Below, piece after piece: positions 1 through 13,816 of a stretch of DNA of 64,000 nucleotides. This stretch comes from Ulva prolifera (taxonomy: Eukaryota; Chlorophyta; Ulvophyceae; Ulvales; Ulvaceae). The translations under genes and the position numbers were made by a program. The stretch is taken from positions 1-64,000 of the forward strand of contig CM041199.1 of assembly GCA_023078555.1 (NCBI GenBank), given 5' to 3'. The notes beneath the pieces were generated by a model, which was given only the letters and a program-made list of their open reading frames with translations, was not told where the DNA came from and made no database searches. Positions within the stretch are counted from its first letter, which is position 1; the number at the start of each line of letters is the position of its first letter.

Positions 1-607
1 AATCAAGTAAATGAAAGACGTGACGAACGGCATAGTGAAATAGAGGGTGTCTCAGGTGGCCGACAGAATGCTCGCACGCTGTAAATGGTGGAGTACAGGC
101 TCTTGCACAGCCGAGTGACCGGCCTAGTGATAAAGGCACTCGAGCAACCTGTGGCATACCGCACTCAATTCCGACTGCAACAGCTATCTGCAAACTATAT
201 TTATAGACTTTACGCCGTGCTGGCGGGGGCGGCGAGGCGTGCACGCCAGCGACGCTACGTTGCAGGTACGGAGACGTGTACCGGCGAGCTCGAGTCAGGT
301 GATGTCTTGGTGTGTCAGCTACATGTCCCCAAAGAATCAAGGCCATAACTGTTGCAGTGAACCTAGAGGTGCAGCCACAGTGTGCTCCTGTCATGGGGGG
401 TGGGGGCTGCAGAGTCAGCCACACGACCACCACAGCAAAAAAGCTGAATAGTGCGATCACCAGCTCCACTCCGGAATTGCTCACACAGCATGCACATTTG
501 GTTATCAAGGACGTGAACTGGGTTATCCGTATTGAATTCTGCTTAGCGGTTTCAGTGACGTGTAGTGTTTTCGAAATTTGAAAGTGCCCATTTCTGTGAA
601 AGCTGAC
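1..607 (+). mobile_element. E element, 3' part, cut by window start
   Basis: This is the right-hand 607 bp of the 753-bp E module. It ends in GCTGAC followed by CG at 608-609, then core sequence. It contains a perfect 12-bp palindrome, GGCGTGCACGCC, at 236-247, inside a GC-rich stretch that can form a longer stem (GCTGGCG pairing with CGCCAGC). Confidence 0.85.
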
Positions 608-1741
608 CGTGTGCACACCTGACTCAGTGTGTGCATGTGCGCCGCGCTGCTGTCTCAAATGTGAGGAATACACACAGCACACATGATCAAGGGCACACGT
701 ATGTGTAGCATACACCCTTCTCATCATGCATAAGCTGTCTCAGCTCTCAAGCTCCAAGGAGCTGTGCATGCTGCTCATTCCAGCAAGAGGACACACAAAG
801 ACATAAGTGTCAGGACAGCACACGCAGGCGGGCAATAGCCAATGGTAAACTATCGCGTGCCACCTCGAGTGTACTGTGGCAGCGAGCTGGCTGCATATGT
901 GACCTTGCAGTGGTCGGGGCTGTACCATATTGCTGGCGCGTGCTCCATGAGCCACTCATGCAGCATGCTGGAGGTGAAAACTGATGCTTTGTGAGTCGCT
1001 GAACACATGAAAGACTTGTATGTGCTCTGATGTGTTAAGGAGCTGCAGCTGTGGTTAACTGGAGCCCGATAGCATTGTCAGCTCAGGCCTTCAGCAACGA
1101 GACCTGTGTGCAATCCTTTCAGCACTTCCGACCCGGAGAGCACGATTGCGAGCGACCATGTAGTAAATACGGGAATTAAATTTGGATGTAGCTGCGGACT
1201 GGGCCGATCGTGCGGCCATGCAAACACTGCTCGCTGATGAAGCGCTTGCATGCCACGGACAGCACCGGGTCGCGCTTGCAGGCCCTTGCGAACTCGGGCA
1301 GACCGCACTAGCCAGAGACGATCCACGAGAAGCAACAGAAGCATTCATGTTGCAACTACGCGCATGATCACACACATGTGAAGAATCATCAACTATTGCG
1401 AGCAGGTCATGTGCGACAGGCGCAACGGATACAGCGATAGCCTGCGCGACAACATCCCAGCGTGCATGGAACATACAACTGCCGCTCTCTCGTCATGAAC
1501 ATATCCGTCAATCGCTGTCTAGTACGCCAATGCCGGACAGGGAGCCGAAACTATGTACAAATGTGGCTGAGGTGACACGCCTCCAACAGGCGCGGGCGCG
1601 GGGTTGGCCGTGCGGCCGGGTTTGCGCCGGGTGCGGCGCCACCTGATCACCAAATTGTGCAATGCACAGCATCCCTGATGTGCCTGAAGAGGCGGCGGCT
1701 GCAACGGACGCTTAATACGGAATTTAGAAAATGAGAATACG

Positions 1742-2494
1742 GTCAGCACATGCACAAACCGGCACTTCATGCACAATGCCATATAAACATATCAAAACAT
1801 GAGAGAGGGGCCTGACCGAGCCATGCACAGCGCATAGGGAGCAGTTTTGTGGCAATGCATGGGCTACGATGCCCTAGCAGGCGAGCAAATCAAGTAAATG
1901 AAAGACGTGACGAACGGCATAGTGAAATAGAGGGTGTCTCAGGTGGCCGACAGAATGCTCGCACGCTGTAAATGGTGGAGTACAGGCTCTTGCACAGCCG
2001 AGTGACCGGCCTAGTGATAAAGGCACTCGAGCAACCTGTGGCATACCGCACTCAATTCCGACTGCAACAGCTATCTGCAAACTATATTTATAGACTTTAC
2101 GCCGTGCTGGCGGGGGCGGCGAGGCGTGCACGCCAGCGACGCTACGTTGCAGGTACGGAGACGTGTACCGGCGAGCTCGAGTCAGGTGATGTCTTGGTGT
2201 GTCAGCTACATGTCCCCAAAGAATCAAGGCCATAACTGTTGCAGTGAACCTAGAGGTGCAGCCACAGTGTGCTCCTGTCATGGGGGGTGGGGGCTGCAGA
2301 GTCAGCCACACGACCACCACAGCAAAAAAGCTGAATAGTGCGATCACCAGCTCCACTCCGGAATTGCTCACACAGCATGCACATTTGGTTATCAAGGACG
2401 TGAACTGGGTTATCCGTATTGAATTCTGCTTAGCGGTTTCAGTGACGTGTAGTGTTTTCGAAATTTGAAAGTGCCCATTTCTGTGAAAGCTGAC
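1742..2494 (+). mobile_element. E element: 753-bp TIR transposon, CG duplication (representative copy)
   Basis: The left end reads GTCAGC and the right end GCTGAC, a perfect inverted repeat. The match continues imperfectly for about 28 bp: after GTCAGC both ends (read inward) share CACA, GGCACTT and a following CA. CG flanks the element on both sides (1740-1741 and 2495-2496). Units without E carry a single CG at the same place, so the 755-bp length difference equals 753 + 2 and fits insertion with a 2-bp duplication. No transposase is encoded; the long reverse-strand ORF crosses out of E into the core. It is therefore a non-autonomous, MITE-like DNA element. A CG target with GTCAGC ends does not match a superfamily I can name, so it is left unclassified. 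Confidence 0.75.
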
Positions 2495-3626
2495 CGTGTG
2501 CACACCTGACTCAGTGTGTGCATGTGCGCCGCGCTGCTGTCTCAAATGTGAGGAATACACACAGCACACATGATCAAGGGCACACGTATGTGTAGCATAC
2601 ACCCTTCTCATCATGCATAAGCTGTCTCAGCTCTCAAGCTCCAAGGAGCTGTGCATGCTGCTCATTCCAGCAAGAGGACACACAAAGACATAAGTGTCAG
2701 GACAGCACACGCAGGCGGGCAATAGCCAATGGTAAACTATCGCGTGCCACCTCGAGTGTACTGTGGCAGCGAGCTGGCTGCATATGTGACCTTGCAGTGG
2801 TCGGGGCTGTACCATATTGCTGGCGCGTGCTCCATGAGCCACTCATGCAGCATGCTGGAGGTGAAAACTGATGCTTTGTGAGTCGCTGAACACATGAAAG
2901 ACTTGTATGTGCTCTGATGTGTTAAGGAGCTGCAGCTGTGGTTAACTGGAGCCCGATAGCATTGTCAGCTCAGGCCTTCAGCAACGAGACCTGTGTGCAA
3001 TCCTTTCAGCACTTCCGACCCGGAGAGCACGATTGCGAGCGACCATGTAGTAAATACGGGAATTAAATTTGGATGTAGCTGCGGACTGGGCCGATCGTGC
3101 GGCCATGCAAACACTGCTCGCTGATGAAGCGCTTGCATGCCACGGACAGCACCGGGTCGCGCTTGCAGGCCCTTGCGAACTCGGGCAGACCGCACTAGCC
3201 AGAGACGATCCACGAGAAGCAACAGAAGCATTCATGTTGCAACTACGCGCATGATCACACACATGTGAAGAATCATCAACTATTGCGAGCAGGTCATGTG
3301 CGACAGGCGCAACGGATACAGCGATAGCCTGCGCGACAACATCCCAGCGTGCATGGAACATACAACTGCCGCTCTCTCGTCATGAACATATCCGTCAATC
3401 GCTGTCTAGTACGCCAATGCCGGACAGGGAGCCGAAACTATGTACAAATGTGGCTGAGGTGACACGCCTCCAACAGGCGCGGGCGCGGGGTTGGCCGTGC
3501 GGCCGGGTTTGCGCCGGGTGCGGCGCCACCTGATCACCAAATTGTGCAATGCACAGCATCCCTGATGTGCCTGAAGAGGCGGCGGCTGCAACGGACGCTT
3601 AATACGGAATTTAGAAAATGAGAATA
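2495..3626 (+). repeat. Core module C of the satellite (1130 bp + CG), representative copy
   Basis: This is the non-E half of each unit, beginning after E with CG and the 10-bp palindrome GTGTGCACAC (which shares its first G with the CG) and ending in ...AGAATA before the next CG. It is present 13 times in array 1 and 20 times in array 2. It has no recognisable gene: the ORFs are short, overlap on both strands and lack domains. A GC-rich stretch near its 3' end (about 3477-3532) contains short inverted repeats such as GGCCG/CGGCC. Where two cores abut, the unit length is 1132 bp. Confidence 0.9.
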
Positions 3627-6600
3627 CGGTCAGCACATGCACAAACCGGCACTTCATGCACAATGCCATATAAACATATCAAAACATGAGAGAGGGGCCT
3701 GACCGAGCCATGCACAGCGCATAGGGAGCAGTTTTGTGGCAATGCATGGGCTACGATGCCCTAGCAGGCGAGCAAATCAAGTAAATGAAAGACGTGACGA
3801 ACGGCATAGTGAAATAGAGGGTGTCTCAGGTGGCCGACAGAATGCTCGCACGCTGTAAATGGTGGAGTACAGGCTCTTGCACAGCCGAGTGACCGGCCTA
3901 GTGATAAAGGCACTCGAGCAACCTGTGGCATACCGCACTCAATTCCGACTGCAACAGCTATCTGCAAACTATATTTATAGACTTTACGCCGTGCTGGCGG
4001 GGGCGGCGAGGCGTGCACGCCAGCGACGCTACGTTGCAGGTACGGAGACGTGTACCGGCGAGCTCGAGTCAGGTGATGTCTTGGTGTGTCAGCTACATGT
4101 CCCCAAAGAATCAAGGCCATAACTGTTGCAGTGAACCTAGAGGTGCAGCCACAGTGTGCTCCTGTCATGGGGGGTGGGGGCTGCAGAGTCAGCCACACGA
4201 CCACCACAGCAAAAAAGCTGAATAGTGCGATCACCAGCTCCACTCCGGAATTGCTCACACAGCATGCACATTTGGTTATCAAGGACGTGAACTGGGTTAT
4301 CCGTATTGAATTCTGCTTAGCGGTTTCAGTGACGTGTAGTGTTTTCGAAATTTGAAAGTGCCCATTTCTGTGAAAGCTGACCGTGTGCACACCTGACTCA
4401 GTGTGTGCATGTGCGCCGCGCTGCTGTCTCAAATGTGAGGAATACACACAGCACACATGATCAAGGGCACACGTATGTGTAGCATACACCCTTCTCATCA
4501 TGCATAAGCTGTCTCAGCTCTCAAGCTCCAAGGAGCTGTGCATGCTGCTCATTCCAGCAAGAGGACACACAAAGACATAAGTGTCAGGACAGCACACGCA
4601 GGCGGGCAATAGCCAATGGTAAACTATCGCGTGCCACCTCGAGTGTACTGTGGCAGCGAGCTGGCTGCATATGTGACCTTGCAGTGGTCGGGGCTGTACC
4701 ATATTGCTGGCGCGTGCTCCATGAGCCACTCATGCAGCATGCTGGAGGTGAAAACTGATGCTTTGTGAGTCGCTGAACACATGAAAGACTTGTATGTGCT
4801 CTGATGTGTTAAGGAGCTGCAGCTGTGGTTAACTGGAGCCCGATAGCATTGTCAGCTCAGGCCTTCAGCAACGAGACCTGTGTGCAATCCTTTCAGCACT
4901 TCCGACCCGGAGAGCACGATTGCGAGCGACCATGTAGTAAATACGGGAATTAAATTTGGATGTAGCTGCGGACTGGGCCGATCGTGCGGCCATGCAAACA
5001 CTGCTCGCTGATGAAGCGCTTGCATGCCACGGACAGCACCGGGTCGCGCTTGCAGGCCCTTGCGAACTCGGGCAGACCGCACTAGCCAGAGACGATCCAC
5101 GAGAAGCAACAGAAGCATTCATGTTGCAACTACGCGCATGATCACACACATGTGAAGAATCATCAACTATTGCGAGCAGGTCATGTGCGACAGGCGCAAC
5201 GGATACAGCGATAGCCTGCGCGACAACATCCCAGCGTGCATGGAACATACAACTGCCGCTCTCTCGTCATGAACATATCCGTCAATCGCTGTCTAGTACG
5301 CCAATGCCGGACAGGGAGCCGAAACTATGTACAAATGTGGCTGAGGTGACACGCCTCCAACAGGCGCGGGCGCGGGGTTGGCCGTGCGGCCGGGTTTGCG
5401 CCGGGTGCGGCGCCACCTGATCACCAAATTGTGCAATGCACAGCATCCCTGATGTGCCTGAAGAGGCGGCGGCTGCAACGGACGCTTAATACGGAATTTA
5501 GAAAATGAGAATACGGTCAGCACATGCACAAACCGGCACTTCATGCACAATGCCATATAAACATATCAAAACATGAGAGAGGGGCCTGACCGAGCCATGC
5601 ACAGCGCATAGGGAGCAGTTTTGTGGCAATGCATGGGCTACGATGCCCTAGCAGGCGAGCAAATCAAGTAAATGAAAGACGTGACGAACGGCATAGTGAA
5701 ATAGAGGGTGTCTCAGGTGGCCGACAGAATGCTCGCACGCTGTAAATGGTGGAGTACAGGCTCTTGCACAGCCGAGTGACCGGCCTAGTGATAAAGGCAC
5801 TCGAGCAACCTGTGGCATACCGCACTCAATTCCGACTGCAACAGCTATCTGCAAACTATATTTATAGACTTTACGCCGTGCTGGCGGGGGCGGCGAGGCG
5901 TGCACGCCAGCGACGCTACGTTGCAGGTACGGAGACGTGTACCGGCGAGCTCGAGTCAGGTGATGTCTTGGTGTGTCAGCTACATGTCCCCAAAGAATCA
6001 AGGCCATAACTGTTGCAGTGAACCTAGAGGTGCAGCCACAGTGTGCTCCTGTCATGGGGGGTGGGGGCTGCAGAGTCAGCCACACGACCACCACAGCAAA
6101 AAAGCTGAATAGTGCGATCACCAGCTCCACTCCGGAATTGCTCACACAGCATGCACATTTGGTTATCAAGGACGTGAACTGGGTTATCCGTATTGAATTC
6201 TGCTTAGCGGTTTCAGTGACGTGTAGTGTTTTCGAAATTTGAAAGTGCCCATTTCTGTGAAAGCTGACCGTGTGCACACCTGACTCAGTGTGTGCATGTG
6301 CGCCGCGCTGCTGTCTCAAATGTGAGGAATACACACAGCACACATGATCAAGGGCACACGTATGTGTAGCATACACCCTTCTCATCATGCATAAGCTGTC
6401 TCAGCTCTCAAGCTCCAAGGAGCTGTGCATGCTGCTCATTCCAGCAAGAGGACACACAAAGACATAAGTGTCAGGACAGCACACGCAGGCGGGCAATAGC
6501 CAATGGTAAACTATCGCGTGCCACCTCGAGTGTACTGTGGCAGCGAGCTGGCTGCATATGTGACCTTGCAGTGGTCGGGGCTGTACCATATTGCTGGCGC

Positions 6601-9600
6601 GTGCTCCATGAGCCACTCATGCAGCATGCTGGAGGTGAAAACTGATGCTTTGTGAGTCGCTGAACACATGAAAGACTTGTATGTGCTCTGATGTGTTAAG
6701 GAGCTGCAGCTGTGGTTAACTGGAGCCCGATAGCATTGTCAGCTCAGGCCTTCAGCAACGAGACCTGTGTGCAATCCTTTCAGCACTTCCGACCCGGAGA
6801 GCACGATTGCGAGCGACCATGTAGTAAATACGGGAATTAAATTTGGATGTAGCTGCGGACTGGGCCGATCGTGCGGCCATGCAAACACTGCTCGCTGATG
6901 AAGCGCTTGCATGCCACGGACAGCACCGGGTCGCGCTTGCAGGCCCTTGCGAACTCGGGCAGACCGCACTAGCCAGAGACGATCCACGAGAAGCAACAGA
7001 AGCATTCATGTTGCAACTACGCGCATGATCACACACATGTGAAGAATCATCAACTATTGCGAGCAGGTCATGTGCGACAGGCGCAACGGATACAGCGATA
7101 GCCTGCGCGACAACATCCCAGCGTGCATGGAACATACAACTGCCGCTCTCTCGTCATGAACATATCCGTCAATCGCTGTCTAGTACGCCAATGCCGGACA
7201 GGGAGCCGAAACTATGTACAAATGTGGCTGAGGTGACACGCCTCCAACAGGCGCGGGCGCGGGGTTGGCCGTGCGGCCGGGTTTGCGCCGGGTGCGGCGC
7301 CACCTGATCACCAAATTGTGCAATGCACAGCATCCCTGATGTGCCTGAAGAGGCGGCGGCTGCAACGGACGCTTAATACGGAATTTAGAAAATGAGAATA
7401 CGGTCAGCACATGCACAAACCGGCACTTCATGCACAATGCCATATAAACATATCAAAACATGAGAGAGGGGCCTGACCGAGCCATGCACAGCGCATAGGG
7501 AGCAGTTTTGTGGCAATGCATGGGCTACGATGCCCTAGCAGGCGAGCAAATCAAGTAAATGAAAGACGTGACGAACGGCATAGTGAAATAGAGGGTGTCT
7601 CAGGTGGCCGACAGAATGCTCGCACGCTGTAAATGGTGGAGTACAGGCTCTTGCACAGCCGAGTGACCGGCCTAGTGATAAAGGCACTCGAGCAACCTGT
7701 GGCATACCGCACTCAATTCCGACTGCAACAGCTATCTGCAAACTATATTTATAGACTTTACGCCGTGCTGGCGGGGGCGGCGAGGCGTGCACGCCAGCGA
7801 CGCTACGTTGCAGGTACGGAGACGTGTACCGGCGAGCTCGAGTCAGGTGATGTCTTGGTGTGTCAGCTACATGTCCCCAAAGAATCAAGGCCATAACTGT
7901 TGCAGTGAACCTAGAGGTGCAGCCACAGTGTGCTCCTGTCATGGGGGGTGGGGGCTGCAGAGTCAGCCACACGACCACCACAGCAAAAAAGCTGAATAGT
8001 GCGATCACCAGCTCCACTCCGGAATTGCTCACACAGCATGCACATTTGGTTATCAAGGACGTGAACTGGGTTATCCGTATTGAATTCTGCTTAGCGGTTT
8101 CAGTGACGTGTAGTGTTTTCGAAATTTGAAAGTGCCCATTTCTGTGAAAGCTGACCGTGTGCACACCTGACTCAGTGTGTGCATGTGCGCCGCGCTGCTG
8201 TCTCAAATGTGAGGAATACACACAGCACACATGATCAAGGGCACACGTATGTGTAGCATACACCCTTCTCATCATGCATAAGCTGTCTCAGCTCTCAAGC
8301 TCCAAGGAGCTGTGCATGCTGCTCATTCCAGCAAGAGGACACACAAAGACATAAGTGTCAGGACAGCACACGCAGGCGGGCAATAGCCAATGGTAAACTA
8401 TCGCGTGCCACCTCGAGTGTACTGTGGCAGCGAGCTGGCTGCATATGTGACCTTGCAGTGGTCGGGGCTGTACCATATTGCTGGCGCGTGCTCCATGAGC
8501 CACTCATGCAGCATGCTGGAGGTGAAAACTGATGCTTTGTGAGTCGCTGAACACATGAAAGACTTGTATGTGCTCTGATGTGTTAAGGAGCTGCAGCTGT
8601 GGTTAACTGGAGCCCGATAGCATTGTCAGCTCAGGCCTTCAGCAACGAGACCTGTGTGCAATCCTTTCAGCACTTCCGACCCGGAGAGCACGATTGCGAG
8701 CGACCATGTAGTAAATACGGGAATTAAATTTGGATGTAGCTGCGGACTGGGCCGATCGTGCGGCCATGCAAACACTGCTCGCTGATGAAGCGCTTGCATG
8801 CCACGGACAGCACCGGGTCGCGCTTGCAGGCCCTTGCGAACTCGGGCAGACCGCACTAGCCAGAGACGATCCACGAGAAGCAACAGAAGCATTCATGTTG
8901 CAACTACGCGCATGATCACACACATGTGAAGAATCATCAACTATTGCGAGCAGGTCATGTGCGACAGGCGCAACGGATACAGCGATAGCCTGCGCGACAA
9001 CATCCCAGCGTGCATGGAACATACAACTGCCGCTCTCTCGTCATGAACATATCCGTCAATCGCTGTCTAGTACGCCAATGCCGGACAGGGAGCCGAAACT
9101 ATGTACAAATGTGGCTGAGGTGACACGCCTCCAACAGGCGCGGGCGCGGGGTTGGCCGTGCGGCCGGGTTTGCGCCGGGTGCGGCGCCACCTGATCACCA
9201 AATTGTGCAATGCACAGCATCCCTGATGTGCCTGAAGAGGCGGCGGCTGCAACGGACGCTTAATACGGAATTTAGAAAATGAGAATACGGTCAGCACATG
9301 CACAAACCGGCACTTCATGCACAATGCCATATAAACATATCAAAACATGAGAGAGGGGCCTGACCGAGCCATGCACAGCGCATAGGGAGCAGTTTTGTGG
9401 CAATGCATGGGCTACGATGCCCTAGCAGGCGAGCAAATCAAGTAAATGAAAGACGTGACGAACGGCATAGTGAAATAGAGGGTGTCTCAGGTGGCCGACA
9501 GAATGCTCGCACGCTGTAAATGGTGGAGTACAGGCTCTTGCACAGCCGAGTGACCGGCCTAGTGATAAAGGCACTCGAGCAACCTGTGGCATACCGCACT

Positions 9601-12600
9601 CAATTCCGACTGCAACAGCTATCTGCAAACTATATTTATAGACTTTACGCCGTGCTGGCGGGGGCGGCGAGGCGTGCACGCCAGCGACGCTACGTTGCAG
9701 GTACGGAGACGTGTACCGGCGAGCTCGAGTCAGGTGATGTCTTGGTGTGTCAGCTACATGTCCCCAAAGAATCAAGGCCATAACTGTTGCAGTGAACCTA
9801 GAGGTGCAGCCACAGTGTGCTCCTGTCATGGGGGGTGGGGGCTGCAGAGTCAGCCACACGACCACCACAGCAAAAAAGCTGAATAGTGCGATCACCAGCT
9901 CCACTCCGGAATTGCTCACACAGCATGCACATTTGGTTATCAAGGACGTGAACTGGGTTATCCGTATTGAATTCTGCTTAGCGGTTTCAGTGACGTGTAG
10001 TGTTTTCGAAATTTGAAAGTGCCCATTTCTGTGAAAGCTGACCGTGTGCACACCTGACTCAGTGTGTGCATGTGCGCCGCGCTGCTGTCTCAAATGTGAG
10101 GAATACACACAGCACACATGATCAAGGGCACACGTATGTGTAGCATACACCCTTCTCATCATGCATAAGCTGTCTCAGCTCTCAAGCTCCAAGGAGCTGT
10201 GCATGCTGCTCATTCCAGCAAGAGGACACACAAAGACATAAGTGTCAGGACAGCACACGCAGGCGGGCAATAGCCAATGGTAAACTATCGCGTGCCACCT
10301 CGAGTGTACTGTGGCAGCGAGCTGGCTGCATATGTGACCTTGCAGTGGTCGGGGCTGTACCATATTGCTGGCGCGTGCTCCATGAGCCACTCATGCAGCA
10401 TGCTGGAGGTGAAAACTGATGCTTTGTGAGTCGCTGAACACATGAAAGACTTGTATGTGCTCTGATGTGTTAAGGAGCTGCAGCTGTGGTTAACTGGAGC
10501 CCGATAGCATTGTCAGCTCAGGCCTTCAGCAACGAGACCTGTGTGCAATCCTTTCAGCACTTCCGACCCGGAGAGCACGATTGCGAGCGACCATGTAGTA
10601 AATACGGGAATTAAATTTGGATGTAGCTGCGGACTGGGCCGATCGTGCGGCCATGCAAACACTGCTCGCTGATGAAGCGCTTGCATGCCACGGACAGCAC
10701 CGGGTCGCGCTTGCAGGCCCTTGCGAACTCGGGCAGACCGCACTAGCCAGAGACGATCCACGAGAAGCAACAGAAGCATTCATGTTGCAACTACGCGCAT
10801 GATCACACACATGTGAAGAATCATCAACTATTGCGAGCAGGTCATGTGCGACAGGCGCAACGGATACAGCGATAGCCTGCGCGACAACATCCCAGCGTGC
10901 ATGGAACATACAACTGCCGCTCTCTCGTCATGAACATATCCGTCAATCGCTGTCTAGTACGCCAATGCCGGACAGGGAGCCGAAACTATGTACAAATGTG
11001 GCTGAGGTGACACGCCTCCAACAGGCGCGGGCGCGGGGTTGGCCGTGCGGCCGGGTTTGCGCCGGGTGCGGCGCCACCTGATCACCAAATTGTGCAATGC
11101 ACAGCATCCCTGATGTGCCTGAAGAGGCGGCGGCTGCAACGGACGCTTAATACGGAATTTAGAAAATGAGAATACGGTCAGCACATGCACAAACCGGCAC
11201 TTCATGCACAATGCCATATAAACATATCAAAACATGAGAGAGGGGCCTGACCGAGCCATGCACAGCGCATAGGGAGCAGTTTTGTGGCAATGCATGGGCT
11301 ACGATGCCCTAGCAGGCGAGCAAATCAAGTAAATGAAAGACGTGACGAACGGCATAGTGAAATAGAGGGTGTCTCAGGTGGCCGACAGAATGCTCGCACG
11401 CTGTAAATGGTGGAGTACAGGCTCTTGCACAGCCGAGTGACCGGCCTAGTGATAAAGGCACTCGAGCAACCTGTGGCATACCGCACTCAATTCCGACTGC
11501 AACAGCTATCTGCAAACTATATTTATAGACTTTACGCCGTGCTGGCGGGGGCGGCGAGGCGTGCACGCCAGCGACGCTACGTTGCAGGTACGGAGACGTG
11601 TACCGGCGAGCTCGAGTCAGGTGATGTCTTGGTGTGTCAGCTACATGTCCCCAAAGAATCAAGGCCATAACTGTTGCAGTGAACCTAGAGGTGCAGCCAC
11701 AGTGTGCTCCTGTCATGGGGGGTGGGGGCTGCAGAGTCAGCCACACGACCACCACAGCAAAAAAGCTGAATAGTGCGATCACCAGCTCCACTCCGGAATT
11801 GCTCACACAGCATGCACATTTGGTTATCAAGGACGTGAACTGGGTTATCCGTATTGAATTCTGCTTAGCGGTTTCAGTGACGTGTAGTGTTTTCGAAATT
11901 TGAAAGTGCCCATTTCTGTGAAAGCTGACCGTGTGCACACCTGACTCAGTGTGTGCATGTGCGCCGCGCTGCTGTCTCAAATGTGAGGAATACACACAGC
12001 ACACATGATCAAGGGCACACGTATGTGTAGCATACACCCTTCTCATCATGCATAAGCTGTCTCAGCTCTCAAGCTCCAAGGAGCTGTGCATGCTGCTCAT
12101 TCCAGCAAGAGGACACACAAAGACATAAGTGTCAGGACAGCACACGCAGGCGGGCAATAGCCAATGGTAAACTATCGCGTGCCACCTCGAGTGTACTGTG
12201 GCAGCGAGCTGGCTGCATATGTGACCTTGCAGTGGTCGGGGCTGTACCATATTGCTGGCGCGTGCTCCATGAGCCACTCATGCAGCATGCTGGAGGTGAA
12301 AACTGATGCTTTGTGAGTCGCTGAACACATGAAAGACTTGTATGTGCTCTGATGTGTTAAGGAGCTGCAGCTGTGGTTAACTGGAGCCCGATAGCATTGT
12401 CAGCTCAGGCCTTCAGCAACGAGACCTGTGTGCAATCCTTTCAGCACTTCCGACCCGGAGAGCACGATTGCGAGCGACCATGTAGTAAATACGGGAATTA
12501 AATTTGGATGTAGCTGCGGACTGGGCCGATCGTGCGGCCATGCAAACACTGCTCGCTGATGAAGCGCTTGCATGCCACGGACAGCACCGGGTCGCGCTTG

Positions 12601-13816
12601 CAGGCCCTTGCGAACTCGGGCAGACCGCACTAGCCAGAGACGATCCACGAGAAGCAACAGAAGCATTCATGTTGCAACTACGCGCATGATCACACACATG
12701 TGAAGAATCATCAACTATTGCGAGCAGGTCATGTGCGACAGGCGCAACGGATACAGCGATAGCCTGCGCGACAACATCCCAGCGTGCATGGAACATACAA
12801 CTGCCGCTCTCTCGTCATGAACATATCCGTCAATCGCTGTCTAGTACGCCAATGCCGGACAGGGAGCCGAAACTATGTACAAATGTGGCTGAGGTGACAC
12901 GCCTCCAACAGGCGCGGGCGCGGGGTTGGCCGTGCGGCCGGGTTTGCGCCGGGTGCGGCGCCACCTGATCACCAAATTGTGCAATGCACAGCATCCCTGA
13001 TGTGCCTGAAGAGGCGGCGGCTGCAACGGACGCTTAATACGGAATTTAGAAAATGAGAATACGGTCAGCACATGCACAAACCGGCACTTCATGCACAATG
13101 CCATATAAACATATCAAAACATGAGAGAGGGGCCTGACCGAGCCATGCACAGCGCATAGGGAGCAGTTTTGTGGCAATGCATGGGCTACGATGCCCTAGC
13201 AGGCGAGCAAATCAAGTAAATGAAAGACGTGACGAACGGCATAGTGAAATAGAGGGTGTCTCAGGTGGCCGACAGAATGCTCGCACGCTGTAAATGGTGG
13301 AGTACAGGCTCTTGCACAGCCGAGTGACCGGCCTAGTGATAAAGGCACTCGAGCAACCTGTGGCATACCGCACTCAATTCCGACTGCAACAGCTATCTGC
13401 AAACTATATTTATAGACTTTACGCCGTGCTGGCGGGGGCGGCGAGGCGTGCACGCCAGCGACGCTACGTTGCAGGTACGGAGACGTGTACCGGCGAGCTC
13501 GAGTCAGGTGATGTCTTGGTGTGTCAGCTACATGTCCCCAAAGAATCAAGGCCATAACTGTTGCAGTGAACCTAGAGGTGCAGCCACAGTGTGCTCCTGT
13601 CATGGGGGGTGGGGGCTGCAGAGTCAGCCACACGACCACCACAGCAAAAAAGCTGAATAGTGCGATCACCAGCTCCACTCCGGAATTGCTCACACAGCAT
13701 GCACATTTGGTTATCAAGGACGTGAACTGGGTTATCCGTATTGAATTCTGCTTAGCGGTTTCAGTGACGTGTAGTGTTTTCGAAATTTGAAAGTGCCCAT
13801 TTCTGTGAAAGCTGAC

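Noticed and set aside
1091-1474. 127- and 88-codon reverse ORFs and the 61-codon forward ORF of the core as genes
   Set aside because: They overlap each other in several frames, have no domains or splice signals that lead to a longer protein, and recur only because the core recurs.
1742-2494. E as a Helitron or a Tc1/mariner MITE
   Set aside because: Helitrons insert between A and T and lack such terminal inverted repeats; Tc1/mariner duplicates TA. E is flanked by CG.
1874-2614. 246-248-codon reverse ORF repeated in every E-bearing unit, with a hydrophobic stretch, as a satellite-encoded membrane protein
   Set aside because: It starts in the core and crosses the E border, has no recognisable domain, and most A-to-B differences in it change the amino acid. 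It is kept open by identity of the DNA, not by visible selection.
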